DNA of 64,000 bases from an uncultured Synechococcaceae cyanobacterium (GTDB taxonomy: Bacteria > Cyanobacteriota > Cyanobacteriia > PCC-6307 > Cyanobiaceae), in NCBI GenBank assembly GCA_902634405.1, contig CACPJY010000001.1, positions 124,001 to 188,000 of the forward strand, written 5' to 3'. How positions within the stretch are numbered: position 1 is the first letter of the stretch; each line of letters opens with the position of its first letter. The notes under the pieces were generated by a model. It was not told where the DNA came from, did not search any database, and saw only the letters and a program-made list of their open reading frames with translations. A program made the position numbers and the translations under genes. This document shows, in pieces, positions 18,978 through 28,349 of this stretch.

Positions 18978-20156
18978 CTATTTGCAGTGGTTATCCATAA
19001 ATTTAAGTAGAGTAGATACTAGAACCTTAATCCCCACCTCTAGACTGTCTTCGTGTAATGAAAAAGTCCCATTATGTAACGGAGAGCAACCTTCCGTTCC
19101 TGCTACACCCAAGCGAAACATAGTGCCACGAACTTCTTGCAAAAATTCAGCAAAATCCTCCGCTCCTAAGGAGGGTTGCTCAAGATAAATAACACAGTCA
19201 GGTCCAAGTAGCTCTACTGCACACCTAGATACTATTGATGTCAACTCAGGATCGTTGTAAACAGGAGGAGCAATACATCTATATCTAACTGAAGCTTTCG
19301 CACCTAAAGAAGAACAAATACTTTTAACTGTGTCCTCTATCCAAATTGGCAATGATTTGTGTAAGGAAGAATCCAAGCATCTCACCGTTCCTAAAAGCTT
19401 TACTCGATCTGCAATAACGTTAAAGGCCTTGCCACCTTCAATCCTGCCAAAACTCACCACAACGGGGCTTAAAGGGTCTAAACAGCGACTGATCGACTCC
19501 TGAAGGCCACTAACTACTCTTGCCGCAACCCATATTGCATCTATTGCTTGATGTGGCCTAGCCCCGTGGCCTCCCTCTCCCAAAATCTCAATTTGAATCT
19601 CACCAGCAGCTGCAGTAAGGCTGCCGTTTCTCACCCCAATCGTTCCTACTTTCAATTCAGGGAAAACATGAAGACCAAAGAGAGCTTCTAATCTTTGAAT
19701 TGCGCCATCTTCTCTCATCCAACTAGCACCTTGAGCAATCTCTTCAGCTGGTTGAAATAACAATCTCACGCCCATAGGCAACTTATTTTCATCAGCCAAA
19801 ATTTTGGCCACTCCTAATCCCACAGCAACATGTAAATCATGGCCACAAGCATGCATAACCCCTTGCCTTTTAGAGGAATAAGGCAATCCAGTCCTTTCTT
19901 CAATCGGAAGAGCATCCATATCAACACGTAAACCAACAAATGGACCTTTCACAGGCCCCAGCTCTGCAACAATGCCAGTCCGACCTACTCCCTCATCAAC
20001 GCGCCATCCATACTTTCTAAGCTCACCTGCTACTAATGCTGCAGTCTCATGCTCATGACCACTCAGCTCAGGATGAGAATGCAAATGCCTTCGGATTTCA
20101 ATTAATTCTGGCAAGTAATCATGTAATTTCTCTTGCCAGGAATCAGGGTTTGTCAT
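18978..20156 (-). CDS. M20-family amidohydrolase (IAA-amino acid hydrolase type)
   Basis: A 392-residue zinc peptidase/amidohydrolase of the hippurate hydrolase / N-acyl-amino-acid hydrolase type. It cleaves N-acyl amino acids or related amides; the exact substrate is unknown. The metal-binding blocks are complete: HACGHDLHVAVGLG (about residues 110-123), LLFQPAEEIAQGA (about 143-155) and GAEDFAEFL near the C-terminus. The frame is open for 25 more codons upstream, but ATG 20156 overlaps the preceding stop as ATGA, which makes translational coupling the natural choice. The HSHPELSGHEHETA start of the domain supports it. Confidence 0.9.
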   Translation of the reverse strand: MTNPDSWQEKLHDYLPELIEIRRHLHSHPELSGHEHETAALVAGELRKYGWRVDEGVGRTGIVAELGPVKGPFVGLRVDMDALPIEERTGLPYSSKRQGVMHACGHDLHVAVGLGVAKILADENKLPMGVRLLFQPAEEIAQGASWMREDGAIQRLEALFGLHVFPELKVGTIGVRNGSLTAAAGEIQIEILGEGGHGARPHQAIDAIWVAARVVSGLQESISRCLDPLSPVVVSFGRIEGGKAFNVIADRVKLLGTVRCLDSSLHKSLPIWIEDTVKSICSSLGAKASVRYRCIAPPVYNDPELTSIVSRCAVELLGPDCVIYLEQPSLGAEDFAEFLQEVRGTMFRLGVAGTEGCSPLHNGTFSLHEDSLEVGIKVLVSTLLKFMDNHCK

Positions 20157-20689
20157 GAGTCCTGAGCATGGAGAAAGTTCATCAGATCTAGAGATAACCT
20201 CAAAGGCCAACCCTTGGTATTTAAGAGCCAATCAAGATCTCCATATCTCCTATCAAGTCCTTCAACAGCAGCCCAATTACTTTTAGCTTCCCCTTCAAAA
20301 CCCTTTCTCCACAATAACGCTGTTAATACAGCTCTACCCTCAGCGCACATCGGATAGACACTAATCAAGTGTCTCAAGACAACTTCAGCCTTATCCAAGT
20401 CATTCTGTTGATAAGCACCTAAAGCCTGATTACAAAAATCAGTTGCACAAATGAATAAATCTCCCCCCTCCTCAGGCCAATCTTGTAGGACTTGCTTCGA
20501 ATCTATTTGTTCAGTTGCAATTGAACTCTCTTTCAATCCAAATTTTAGGTACAAAGTACTGGCAACAGTTTCTCGATTTAAAGGCATTGCTTCGACCACT
20601 TTTAAGTCTCCACAAAAAAAACACCATACGAGCATTAACAACATGGATAGAAAAAACAACTTTTTCTCCATAAAGAACAAGCGAATCAT
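20153..20689 (-). CDS. secreted or membrane-anchored TPR-like protein
   Basis: A 178-residue protein with an N-terminal hydrophobic segment (about residues 9-27, after [10 protein letters not shown]) that looks like a signal peptide or anchor; VEAMP could be a cleavage region. The rest resembles tetratricopeptide repeats: [25 protein letters not shown] and the following helices to [10 protein letters not shown]. No enzyme motif. ATGA overlaps join it to ruvB upstream (20686-20689) and to the M20 amidohydrolase downstream (20153-20156). It may act as a periplasmic or lumenal scaffold, but that is inference. Confidence 0.75.
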   Translation of the reverse strand: MIRLFFMEKKLFFLSMLLMLVWCFFCGDLKVVEAMPLNRETVASTLYLKFGLKESSIATEQIDSKQVLQDWPEEGGDLFICATDFCNQALGAYQQNDLDKAEVVLRHLISVYPMCAEGRAVLTALLWRKGFEGEAKSNWAAVEGLDRRYGDLDWLLNTKGWPLRLSLDLMNFLHAQDS

Positions 20690-21744
20690 TCAGATCCAGA
20701 ACATCCAAGATGCTTCCTTCCAGCATCCGACACCACTCGACCGCGCTTAGTTCTTAAAAGAAAGCCTAATTGCAATAAAAATGGCTCAACAACACACTCA
20801 AGAGTTGCTATATCTTCTCCCAAAGCGGCTGCCAAAGTCTCGATTCCTACAGGTCCACCTCCATAAGTTTCAAGTAGCAATCTCAAAAATCGCCTATCCG
20901 ATGAATCCAAGCCTCTGCTATCAACCTTATGAACACTCAATGCATCATTAACCAAACAATCATCTATTCGCGTTTTTTGACCATGAACCGCCGCAAAATC
21001 TCTAACTCTCCTCAGTAATCGATTAGCAATCCTTGGAGTGCCTCTACATCGACGGGCAACCTCTAAAGATGCTTTAGATGTAAGGCTCATCTTTAACAAA
21101 GAAGCTGATCTTGCAACAATGAGACTGAGTGCATCAAGGTCATAAAAAGAAAGTCTCTGAATAAGACCAAACCTATCTCTCAATGGTGAGCTAAGTGCAC
21201 CAGCTTTAGTAGTGGCGCCTACCAAAGTAAAAGGAGGAAGGTCCAGTGTCCTAATCCGAGCCGTAGTTCCTTTCCCTACATTCAAATCAAGGCGACGATC
21301 TTCCATCGCAGGGTACAGAAGTTCTTCAGCGACACGCGTGAGTCTGTGAATCTCATCGATAAAAAGCAAATCCTTTGGTTTGAGACTCACTAGAAGTCCA
21401 ACTATGTCTCGAGGTCTTTCTAAAGCTGGAGCACTAGTAATTCGACAACTCACACCAAGTTCTTCAGCTAGAACAAGAGCCATTGTGGTTTTACCAAGAC
21501 CTGGAGGCCCGTAAAACAAAACATGGTCAAGGGCATCTCCTCTCACGCGAGTAGCTTTTACTGCAATCCCAAGAACTTGCTTTAATTCAGTCTGCCCTAT
21601 GAAATCATCTAAACATTTCGGCCTTAACTGATCCTCCCCAGAAGACATCAATTCTTCTTCTAGAGGAATTGCATTCAGAACTCCAGTCTTTTCCTTGTGA
21701 GGGAAAGACTGGACCTTACCTTGATTAGAAGAGACTATTGCCAT
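20686..21744 (-). CDS. ruvB: Holliday junction helicase RuvB
   Basis: The AAA+ motor of branch migration, acting with RuvA on Holliday junctions. 352 residues. Walker [10 protein letters not shown] (about 81-89), Walker [11 protein letters not shown], sensor [10 protein letters not shown], and the C-terminal winged helix with [18 protein letters not shown]. The first 30-35 residues are an extension rich in Ser/Lys/Gln before the conserved [11 protein letters not shown]. Residues 11-21 of it are encoded by a near-perfect hairpin (21682-21713). The ATG at 21744 is the only good start. It heads a series of coupled genes running to 18749 and is divergent from smpB. Confidence 0.96.
   Translation of the reverse strand: MAIVSSNQGKVQSFPHKEKTGVLNAIPLEEELMSSGEDQLRPKCLDDFIGQTELKQVLGIAVKATRVRGDALDHVLFYGPPGLGKTTMALVLAEELGVSCRITSAPALERPRDIVGLLVSLKPKDLLFIDEIHRLTRVAEELLYPAMEDRRLDLNVGKGTTARIRTLDLPPFTLVGATTKAGALSSPLRDRFGLIQRLSFYDLDALSLIVARSASLLKMSLTSKASLEVARRCRGTPRIANRLLRRVRDFAAVHGQKTRIDDCLVNDALSVHKVDSRGLDSSDRRFLRLLLETYGGGPVGIETLAAALGEDIATLECVVEPFLLQLGFLLRTKRGRVVSDAGRKHLGCSGSE
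21682..21713. repeat. near-perfect palindrome in ruvB 5' end
   Basis: The arm at 21682-21694 (TCCAGTCTTTTCC) pairs with 21701-21713 (GGGAAAGACTGGA) around a 6-base loop. There are 13 pairs with a single T-G mismatch. It encodes residues 11-21 of the variable RuvB N-terminal extension. Confidence 0.9.
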
Positions 21745-21793
21745 GATGAAAGGGTACCGACCTTATATATGGTCTGAAAAGACTTAACTCAAC

Positions 21794-22291
21794 ATGACGA
21801 AAAAAGAACATAAAAAGGGACGCTCTAAGAAAAATGACGGCAGTAAAAGTCTTCTCGCAGATAATCGACTAGCTCGTCATCAGTATGAAATCCTTGAAAC
21901 CGTAGAAACAGGTATCGAACTTCTAGGAACAGAAGTCAAATCAATTAGAGCTGGACAAGCGAACCTAAGAGATGGATTCTGCTTAATAAGAAAAGGAGAG
22001 TTGCTGCTCCATAACGTTCACATTTCACCTCATAACCACGCCAGTCTATTTTTCAACCACGACCCTTTGAGAGTTCGCAAACTTCTAGCTCACCGCAAAG
22101 AAATAAATAAACTCAAGTCTCAACTAGATAAAAAAGGACTCACTCTCATACCAATGAACTTACATTTAAAAGGCTCATGGATAAAGTTGACTATTGGCTT
22201 AGGGCGAGGCAAAAAATTACATGACAAACGACAAGATGAAAAAAACAAACAAGCAGCTAGAGAAGTTAAATCTGCGCTAAAAAATCTTTAG
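21794..22291 (+). CDS. smpB: SsrA (tmRNA)-binding protein
   Basis: Delivers tmRNA to stalled ribosomes for trans-translation. 165 residues. The beta-barrel core starts at [30 protein letters not shown] (about residues 21-50). It includes [19 protein letters not shown] and [19 protein letters not shown], and ends with the basic tail [23 protein letters not shown] that reaches the ribosomal decoding centre. The extra basic N-terminus ([12 protein letters not shown]) is common in cyanobacteria. Divergent from ruvB (about 50 bp); two small unknown genes follow on the same strand. Confidence 0.97.
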   Translation: MTKKEHKKGRSKKNDGSKSLLADNRLARHQYEILETVETGIELLGTEVKSIRAGQANLRDGFCLIRKGELLLHNVHISPHNHASLFFNHDPLRVRKLLAHRKEINKLKSQLDKKGLTLIPMNLHLKGSWIKLTIGLGRGKKLHDKRQDEKNKQAAREVKSALKNL

Positions 22292-22344
22292 ATCCCCATT
22301 TCAGGAAGCAAGATAGGTCAAACCTGAATAAATCCCACAAACAA

Positions 22345-22578
22345 ATGAATAGAGAAGCTCAAAGGAAAACTCTCAAATCTGAAAGAGAAAAACTAATTCG
22401 CAATCTCAAAAAACTCTATAGAGGTACATTTGATGAAATCGGCACACTTGATCTTCCTGAAGCAACATTGGCCAAATTGACTCAATTAGTCATAATTTCT
22501 CAAGAAGGTGCTATCAACCCTTTAAAACAAGAGATCGAAAATCCAATTATCACTATCCCCCCTCGCAAAGATGCCTGA
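22345..22578 (+). CDS. small unknown protein, upstream partner
   Basis: A 77-residue basic, helical protein: REAQRKTLKSEREKLIRNLKKLYR (residues 3-26), then a more neutral domain (GTFDEIGTLDLPEATLAKLTQLV) and a short proline-containing tail. No signal peptide. Its stop overlaps the start of the next gene by 8 bp, so the two are coupled. Such pairs in marine cyanobacteria have, as I recall, been named after hercynine/ergothioneine metabolism (small protein plus coiled-coil protein). I cannot confirm that here, and no egt gene is nearby. Confidence 0.6.
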   Translation: MNREAQRKTLKSEREKLIRNLKKLYRGTFDEIGTLDLPEATLAKLTQLVIISQEGAINPLKQEIENPIITIPPRKDA

Positions 22579-23053
22579 ACAATGGTTTCAAGAACTTGAA
22601 GGTTTTCTTGAAGAAAAATTCGATGAATTTCTCAAAGACAATCCATACCAAGACCTGCTTCTAAAAAAAGACGAGCATAGAAATAGATACAATTTTCTTA
22701 TTATTAAAAGAAAAGAAATCCAAGCTTCATCAGAAATCAAGCGCAACGAGCTGATTGAAATTGCGGAAAACCTAAAAAACTGGATAGCAAGGTGTAAACG
22801 AGCGAAACAAGCTGGAGAAACTGATCTCGCACACCAGGCCGAAAAGCATATCGAAAAGTTAATGGCAAAAGGAAAGCAACTATGGTCGGAGCTAGATGCA
22901 ATAGGGAAAAGCTTCAAGAAAGTCGAACATGAGCTTTATAACCTTTCCAGAAGATCTGAAAATGAAAAAATAGAACTAGATAAAAGATGGTCCCAGTTTG
23001 ATGCTGAACAAGAGCTCAATGAACTCAAGCAAAAGAATCAAATCAAACACTAA
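22571..23053 (+). CDS. coiled-coil protein, downstream partner
   Basis: A 160-residue, highly charged protein predicted to be almost entirely helical. After WFQELEGFLEEKFDEFLKDNP (residues 4-24) it consists of long heptad-like stretches (about 33-75 and 78-155), such as RCKRAKQAGETDLAHQAEKH. Soluble, no cysteine cluster. It resembles phage-shock-A-like or coiled-coil accessory proteins only in general form. Translationally coupled to the 77-residue gene. A possible TIGR04376-type hercynine metabolism protein, from memory and unverified. Confidence 0.6.
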   Translation: MPEQWFQELEGFLEEKFDEFLKDNPYQDLLLKKDEHRNRYNFLIIKRKEIQASSEIKRNELIEIAENLKNWIARCKRAKQAGETDLAHQAEKHIEKLMAKGKQLWSELDAIGKSFKKVEHELYNLSRRSENEKIELDKRWSQFDAEQELNELKQKNQIKH

Positions 23054-23056
23054 TCT

Positions 23057-23311
23057 TCAGGTCGGAGGAACAAGACTCACATTCTCTGGTGGTGGTGTTG
23101 GGTCAGGATCGGCTATAAGCATGTGCTGCAGCACGATTTCTGGCCGCTCACTATCACGCCAGCGAATTCTGTAAGCAGGCATTTTGGTGCCTCGGCTTGT
23201 AGTCTGTTCAACAGGTTCCATCACCCAGCCACGCATTGATCGGCCCTGGGGATTGCGCTTGACCACCGCATCTGCGTGTTTGAAGCGGAAACCTACGCGC
23301 TCACCACTCAT
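23057..23311 (-). CDS. conserved small protein of unknown function
   Basis: An 84-residue soluble protein. Basic N-terminal half (MSGERVGFRFKHADAVVKRN, then GRSMRGWVMEPVEQ), a central RIRWRDSERPEIVLQHMLI that looks like a small beta-barrel, and a proline-rich tail ending VSLVPPT. The motif pattern suggests an SH3/Tudor-like fold, but I do not recognise a family. The frame is open 6 codons upstream; the ATG at 23311 gives the cleaner start. It converges with the coiled-coil gene only 3 bp away and is followed upstream by lysS on the same strand. Confidence 0.6.
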   Translation of the reverse strand: MSGERVGFRFKHADAVVKRNPQGRSMRGWVMEPVEQTTSRGTKMPAYRIRWRDSERPEIVLQHMLIADPDPTPPPENVSLVPPT

Positions 23312-23359
23312 TAGAAAGGACAATACCAATTAAACAATTATCCACTTTCATGGTGCCAA

Positions 23360-24895
23360 TTACGAAGATTTCTTAGAAAAATCAGGTCGAAGAAGAGGAA
23401 ATGCAATTACATCACGTATTGACGGACTGTCCGTCAACAGCATTACCAAGCGATCAATTCCGATTCCGAGCCCGCCAGTAGGAGGCATCCCTACTTCTAA
23501 GGCATCTAAAAAATCTTCATCAACTCCATGAGCCTCAAGGTCTCCAGATTTACGTCGAGCTTCTTGCAAATCAAACCTTTTACGCTGATCAATAGGATCA
23601 ATCAATTCAGTAAAAGCATTTGCAGTTTCTCTACCAGCAATAAAAAGCTCAAAGCGCTCAACCAAACCCTCTTTAGTTCTGTGTTTTCTAGCTAGAGGTG
23701 ATATCTCAATTGGATAATCAAGCACAAAAGTTGGCTGAATCAAAGTCGATTCAACAGCCTGCTCAAAGGCATCATTTAACAATCTTCCAACAGAGTCTGA
23801 AGCATCCGATATTTCAAGCCCAATTTTTTCCATTTCGGAAGCAGCCCTCGTTCGATCATTTCCAAACTTTTGAAAATCCAATCCAGTCGCATCATGAACT
23901 AATTGATGCATTGTAAAACGTCTCCATGGAGGCGTGAAATCAATCTCAATCCCTTGATAGGAAAGCTTAGTCGAGCCACAAATCTCTTTGCAAACTGAAG
24001 AAATTAATTCTTCAGTGAGTGCCATCATTCCCTCATAATCAGAAAAAGCTTGATAAATCTCTACAGACGTAAATTCTGGATTGTGACGTGTACTTATACC
24101 CTCATTACGGAAAATACGTCCTAGTTCATAGACCTTTTCAAACCCTCCAACAATTAGACGCTTTAAATGCAATTCTGTAGCAATACGAAGATAAAGAGGA
24201 AGGTCTAAAGTGTTGTGATGGGTAACAAAAGGTCTGGCTTCAGCTCCACCTGGCTCAGATTGCAATACAGGTGTTTCTATCTCTAAAAAACCGCGGGAAT
24301 CTAACAACCTGCGAATCGCACTAACCATTAAAGCTCTTCTTCTAAATGTTTCTCGCGTTTGAGGAGAAACAATCAAATCCAAATAGCGCTGCCTATAACG
24401 AGTTTCAACGTCAGCCAATCCATGCCACTTATCAGGAAGAGGCTTAAGGGATTTGCTTAGCATTTGCCAATCTGAAACCTTTATTGAAAGCTCTCCACGA
24501 TCAGTTCTCCGAAGGGTTCCTTTCACTCCAATCCAATCCCCAGAATCTACAAGAGTTGTTATTTGAGTAAAAGGAAGGGGTTCTTCACGCAAAGAGACCT
24601 CATTCAAGGCTGCTTTGTCCAAATACAGTTGAATAGCTCCTGACTCATCAGCAATTGTAAAAAATGCCAATTTACCCATGACTCTCCGAGTCATTACTCG
24701 ACCAGCAACAGAAACTTCCACCAAACGTTCTTGACCATTTGGCAGATCATTGTGATCAGCCTGCAATTGTGCAGACTTATGAGTGACATCAAAACTAAGT
24801 GAATAAGGTCCCTTACCTAAATTTTTCAAGGCAAGTGCCTTATCCAGTCTAGTCTCACGAAGATCGGACAAGACATTCAATGCAAACCTACCCAT
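23360..24895 (-). CDS. lysS: lysyl-tRNA synthetase (class II)
   Basis: Charges tRNA-Lys. 511 residues. OB-fold anticodon domain (about 55-170) with [22 protein letters not shown]. Class II catalytic core: motif 1 around [21 protein letters not shown], motif 2 [18 protein letters not shown], motif 3 [19 protein letters not shown]. The start at ATG 24895 adds eight residues before the usual [12 protein letters not shown]; a TTG at 24871 is an alternative start. The codons for the motif TDSPSIRD contain a 9-bp perfect hairpin that I judge to be chance. Same strand as rpaB, about 46 bp downstream of it. Confidence 0.96.
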   Translation of the reverse strand: MGRFALNVLSDLRETRLDKALALKNLGKGPYSLSFDVTHKSAQLQADHNDLPNGQERLVEVSVAGRVMTRRVMGKLAFFTIADESGAIQLYLDKAALNEVSLREEPLPFTQITTLVDSGDWIGVKGTLRRTDRGELSIKVSDWQMLSKSLKPLPDKWHGLADVETRYRQRYLDLIVSPQTRETFRRRALMVSAIRRLLDSRGFLEIETPVLQSEPGGAEARPFVTHHNTLDLPLYLRIATELHLKRLIVGGFEKVYELGRIFRNEGISTRHNPEFTSVEIYQAFSDYEGMMALTEELISSVCKEICGSTKLSYQGIEIDFTPPWRRFTMHQLVHDATGLDFQKFGNDRTRAASEMEKIGLEISDASDSVGRLLNDAFEQAVESTLIQPTFVLDYPIEISPLARKHRTKEGLVERFELFIAGRETANAFTELIDPIDQRKRFDLQEARRKSGDLEAHGVDEDFLDALEVGMPPTGGLGIGIDRLVMLLTDSPSIRDVIAFPLLRPDFSKKSS

Positions 24896-24941
24896 CTTCG
24901 CCTGCAGAGGCTCAATTTGAGTACCTACACCAATGGCTTAT

Positions 24942-25751
24942 TCAACTGGCTATTGCTGAAGGGAATTCCCCCATTCTCTGAGATGCGTAACCGATACCTC
25001 TAACTGTCAAAATTAATTCTGGATTTCGAGCATCTGGCTCTAACTTTCCACGCAGTCGTGCAACATAAACATCAACTACACGCAAATCCGCAGCTCTTCT
25101 TGGAGGGTATCCCCATAACTGCTCCAATATCTCAGCTCTTGGCACAACTCTTCCTGGCTCCCTAAATAACAATTCCAGCAAACTGAACTCAGTGTAAGTA
25201 AGTCCAATTCGCTCTCCTCCACGACTAACTTGACGCCTATTGGTATCAACAACTAAATCCCCAACTCTCAATACGCCTTGCCCTACTGGAATATCTCGAG
25301 GCTGCTCAGCAACAGACGAACCAGGTCCTACCCTCCTCAAAATAGTTGCAATCCTTACCTCAAGTTCTTTGGGGCTAAAAGGTTTCGAAAGATAATCATC
25401 AGCTCCTAAATCTAACCCTGCCACGCGTTCAGAGATCGCCTCAAGGGCTGTTAAAAAAATAATCGGAACACAAGATTCAGCTCGCAATCTTCTACAAACT
25501 GCAAAGCCATCCAATTTAGGAAGCATTACATCTAAAACAACCAAATCAGGTGACTCTCGATGGAAAACCTCCAGGGCCTCTTCACCGTCTTCAGCTGAAA
25601 GAACTTTATAACCTGCTAATTCAAGCCTTGTCACCAAAACCCGCAGAACTGCGGGTTCATCATCTACAACCAAAATAGAAGAAGAGGGTGTCTTCCTTAT
25701 AGGAGTATTAATGCTTTGAAGCTGCGATGAACCTCCACCACGCATTCGCAT
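24942..25751 (-). CDS. rpaB: OmpR-type response regulator RpaB
   Basis: A 269-residue transcription factor. Receiver domain (about 25-140) with Asp30/Asp31 acidic pocket, phosphoacceptor Asp74 in VVLDVMLPKLDGF, Thr101 and Lys123 (SKPF). C-terminal winged-helix DNA-binding domain (about 165-262; LTYTEFSLLELLFREPG, ILTVRGIGYASQR). FSPKELE and the DNA-binding domain match RpaB (Ycf27) rather than RpaA. RpaB binds HLR1 sites and controls photosystem I and high-light genes. The N-terminal 24 residues are a Ser/Arg-rich extension. Its partner kinase (NblS/DspA) is not in the window. Confidence 0.88.
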   Translation of the reverse strand: MRMRGGGSSQLQSINTPIRKTPSSSILVVDDEPAVLRVLVTRLELAGYKVLSAEDGEEALEVFHRESPDLVVLDVMLPKLDGFAVCRRLRAESCVPIIFLTALEAISERVAGLDLGADDYLSKPFSPKELEVRIATILRRVGPGSSVAEQPRDIPVGQGVLRVGDLVVDTNRRQVSRGGERIGLTYTEFSLLELLFREPGRVVPRAEILEQLWGYPPRRAADLRVVDVYVARLRGKLEPDARNPELILTVRGIGYASQRMGEFPSAIAS

Positions 25752-25903
25752 TTCCTCATGAAGAAAATCAACTATAAGCTTCCGCGATGTATCAAAAGTC
25801 GCTAAAAGGCATGAAATTAGAACTTTTTTCTATTTTTTTAAGCTTTTATTAGTAATTTTATCCTAAGTATAATCACTCAAAAACTAACTTTGTAATGCGG
25901 CTT

Positions 25904-26404
25904 TTACCGACGAGTCCAAGCCAGTAACAACCATGAGGAGACGATAGGTGCAAGCAGACCTGTAATTATTGCTTTAGAGAGCAAAGTATTCAGTCCCCAG
26001 ACAAAGAATCCATCAAAAGGAGCACCGTTATTAAATAAGAAGATCTGTATGCATATGCTAAATCCTAAGAAAACACTACCTATCCAGGCAAGTAAGCCAA
26101 GTTTCAAACTCCCCTCAACTTTTGGGCCTCTTTGAGCAACATTGCCCCACCAAAGTCCTAATAAAAACAAAACGGGTGCGTGTGAAGCGCCGCCCAGATT
26201 CAATGCATCCAATGCAAGTCCTAAAAGCAAGCCTGCTATGGCTGCAGAGAGGGGTCCATTAAGCATTGCCCAAGGTAACAACCACAAAATCGACCAATTA
26301 GGTGCAACGCCCGATAAAGAAAGCCAATTAGGTGAGGCCAAAGTTATCAATGGAACGAGTAAACCGGTGATCAGGCATATAGGCCGCTTATAAAGATTTA
26401 CCAT
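25904..26404 (-). CDS. mreD: rod shape-determining protein MreD
   Basis: A 166-residue integral membrane protein with about five hydrophobic segments, the membrane subunit of the MreBCD elongation complex. The ending LLAPIVSSWLLLAWTRR and LLPWAMLNGPLSAAIAGLLLG are typical. I start it at ATG 26404, which overlaps the mreC stop by one base (TGATG). The frame is open a little further into mreC. It is the third gene of the mreB-mreC-mreD operon. Confidence 0.88.
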   Translation of the reverse strand: MVNLYKRPICLITGLLVPLITLASPNWLSLSGVAPNWSILWLLPWAMLNGPLSAAIAGLLLGLALDALNLGGASHAPVLFLLGLWWGNVAQRGPKVEGSLKLGLLAWIGSVFLGFSICIQIFLFNNGAPFDGFFVWGLNTLLSKAIITGLLAPIVSSWLLLAWTRR

Positions 26405-27147
26405 CAGAATTTCTGAACAATTACCCAATCAATTGCTTGGGGTGATGCAGTCAATTGAATATACGCACGAGGTTCAGGTAATGAATGAATATCTAGAGAA
26501 TTAATTATCCCTACAAGTATATTTGGAGGCAAAATAGTACTTGCTGGGGAAGTGGTAATAATGTCACCTGAGATAGCTTTTGAATCCTGATCAAGAAAAA
26601 TCATTCGAGGCCTATTAGTTCCTATGCCTATTAATAACCCGTGCTTCTTAATGCGTGGAACCCAAACGCCTATACGACTACTCTGATCGGTTAAAAGCTT
26701 AATTCTTGAAGTCGTTGGAGTAATACTATGAACTCTTCCTAGTAATCCCCCAGGACCAAGTACCGCATCCCCAACAGATATACCATCCAGCCCACCTTTA
26801 TTTATTTCTAATTGTTGCCACCAGCCCGAAGTAGTCCTAGCAATTACAGCCGCTGAAATTCTATTTTTAGATAAAGATTTCTGAAGATCTAATAATTCAC
26901 GAAGACGATAATTATCTTTCTCCAATAACTTCAACTTGGACTCTTGCTCAAATCGAAACCCTGATTGAATCCATTCTTTTTGAGAAGGTCCAGGCCAAAA
27001 GGGTCTACTTATAAGTGAATAAAAATCGGCATATCCAGTACCTTTTGTCCATCTAATAAAAGTCAAAGTTCCGAGCAAGAGGAACCATGGCAAAATACGC
27101 CAGATATAGCGCCAACGAAAATGCACCCCCCAAAGGAGTGGAGACAT
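26404..27147 (-). CDS. mreC: rod shape-determining protein MreC
   Basis: A 247-residue bitopic membrane protein: membrane segment at about residues 14-29, a coiled coil at about 65-95 (SKLKLLEKDNYRLRELLDLQKSL), then the periplasmic double beta-barrel with GDAVLGPGGLLGRVHSITPTTS and RIKLLTDQSSRIGV. It links MreB filaments to cell-wall synthases. It starts 3 bp after mreB and overlaps mreD by one base. Confidence 0.93.
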   Translation of the reverse strand: MSPLLWGVHFRWRYIWRILPWFLLLGTLTFIRWTKGTGYADFYSLISRPFWPGPSQKEWIQSGFRFEQESKLKLLEKDNYRLRELLDLQKSLSKNRISAAVIARTTSGWWQQLEINKGGLDGISVGDAVLGPGGLLGRVHSITPTTSRIKLLTDQSSRIGVWVPRIKKHGLLIGIGTNRPRMIFLDQDSKAISGDIITTSPASTILPPNILVGIINSLDIHSLPEPRAYIQLTASPQAIDWVIVQKF

Positions 27148-27150
27148 AAA

Positions 27151-28203
27151 TCAATCCTTTACTGCTGAACGTGCAAATTCAGGAGTGTCTACAACTCTCC
27201 TGAGACGTTTGAAATCTTCAAGTACTTGTCCACACCCATTTACAACACAAAGCAAAGGATCATCAGCAACGTGAGTGAAAATTCCAGTCTCATGACTAAG
27301 TAAATCACTAATGCCTCTTACTAAAGCTCCTCCACCTGCAAGCATTATTCCTCTGTCAACAATATCTGCTGCTAGCTCAGGAGGAGTACGTTCAAGTGTT
27401 CGCTTTACGGCTTCAACAATTTTATTTAACGGGTCAGCCATCGCTTCACGTAAATCTCCGGCTTGCAAGTTAATCGAACGTGGCAAGCCAGAAAGTAGAT
27501 GAAGTCCTCTCACATCCATTGATTGACTATCAAATTCATTGTCCGGGAAAGCAGAGCCAATGCGAATCTTGATTTCTTCAGCAGTCCTTTCTCCAACAAC
27601 AAGATTATGAACCTTCTTTAAATATGTCCCAATTGCATCATTAATTTCATCTCCTGCGACTCGAACTGACTCACTCAACACGGTTCCTCCCAGACTGAGA
27701 ACTGCAACTTCTGTCGTTCCTCCTCCAATATCAACGATCATCGTGCCAATAGGCTCAGTAACTGGAAGTGAAGCACCTATAGCAGCAGCAACTGGCTCAT
27801 CAATCAAATGCACTTCCCTTGCACCTGCCATTCCAGCCTCTCTAACAGCACGACGCTCTACTCCAGTAACTCCACTGGGAATCCCAACAACAAGTCTCGG
27901 CGAAACTATCCCTCGACCCTCATTGGTCTTATGAATAAAACTTTTTAGCATCTGCTCAGCAGCATCAAAATCTGCAATTACTCCATCTCTCAACGGACGA
28001 ACTGCACGAATATTCCCAGGTGTTCTTCCTAGCATTAGCTTGGCATCATCCCCAACGGCTAAAGGCGTGCCATCCTCTAAGTCCATTGCAACCACAGAAG
28101 GTTCCTGCAGGACAATCCCCTTACCCGAAACATAGATGAGGGTATTTGCGGTACCCAGATCAATTCCGATATCCCGAGACAACTTAAATCGATTGAAGAA
28201 CAC
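27151..28203 (-). CDS. mreB: actin-like cell-shape protein MreB
   Basis: A 350-residue bacterial actin that forms membrane filaments and guides lateral wall synthesis. Phosphate-1 motif GIDLGTANTLIYV (about residues 13-25), phosphate-2 IVDIGGGTTEVAVLSLGG, adenosine motif LAGGGALVRGI. It begins MFFNRFKLSRDIGID, an amphipathic N-terminus. First gene of mreBCD and divergent from ssb across about 146 bp that must hold both promoters. Confidence 0.97.
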   Translation of the reverse strand: MFFNRFKLSRDIGIDLGTANTLIYVSGKGIVLQEPSVVAMDLEDGTPLAVGDDAKLMLGRTPGNIRAVRPLRDGVIADFDAAEQMLKSFIHKTNEGRGIVSPRLVVGIPSGVTGVERRAVREAGMAGAREVHLIDEPVAAAIGASLPVTEPIGTMIVDIGGGTTEVAVLSLGGTVLSESVRVAGDEINDAIGTYLKKVHNLVVGERTAEEIKIRIGSAFPDNEFDSQSMDVRGLHLLSGLPRSINLQAGDLREAMADPLNKIVEAVKRTLERTPPELAADIVDRGIMLAGGGALVRGISDLLSHETGIFTHVADDPLLCVVNGCGQVLEDFKRLRRVVDTPEFARSAVKD

Positions 28204-28349
28204 TGGTTTGCAATTAATTCCGGTGAATCATCATAGAAGTACTTTCCAACAAAATCCGGTTACAAAAGGATATCCAGATCAAAATATTTGAAAACATTCG
28301 ATCAGTTATTGAATAATTATTAGCAACTAGTAAGTTAGGCAAAAATCCT

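Noticed and set aside
23419-23437. 9-bp perfect hairpin with 1-base loop in lysS
   Set aside because: It encodes the conserved LysS motif TDSPSIRD, and one or two stems of this size are expected by chance in 64 kb.
25638-25657. 9-bp perfect hairpin with 2-base loop in rpaB
   Set aside because: It covers conserved receiver-domain codons (EPAVLRV) and is within chance expectation.
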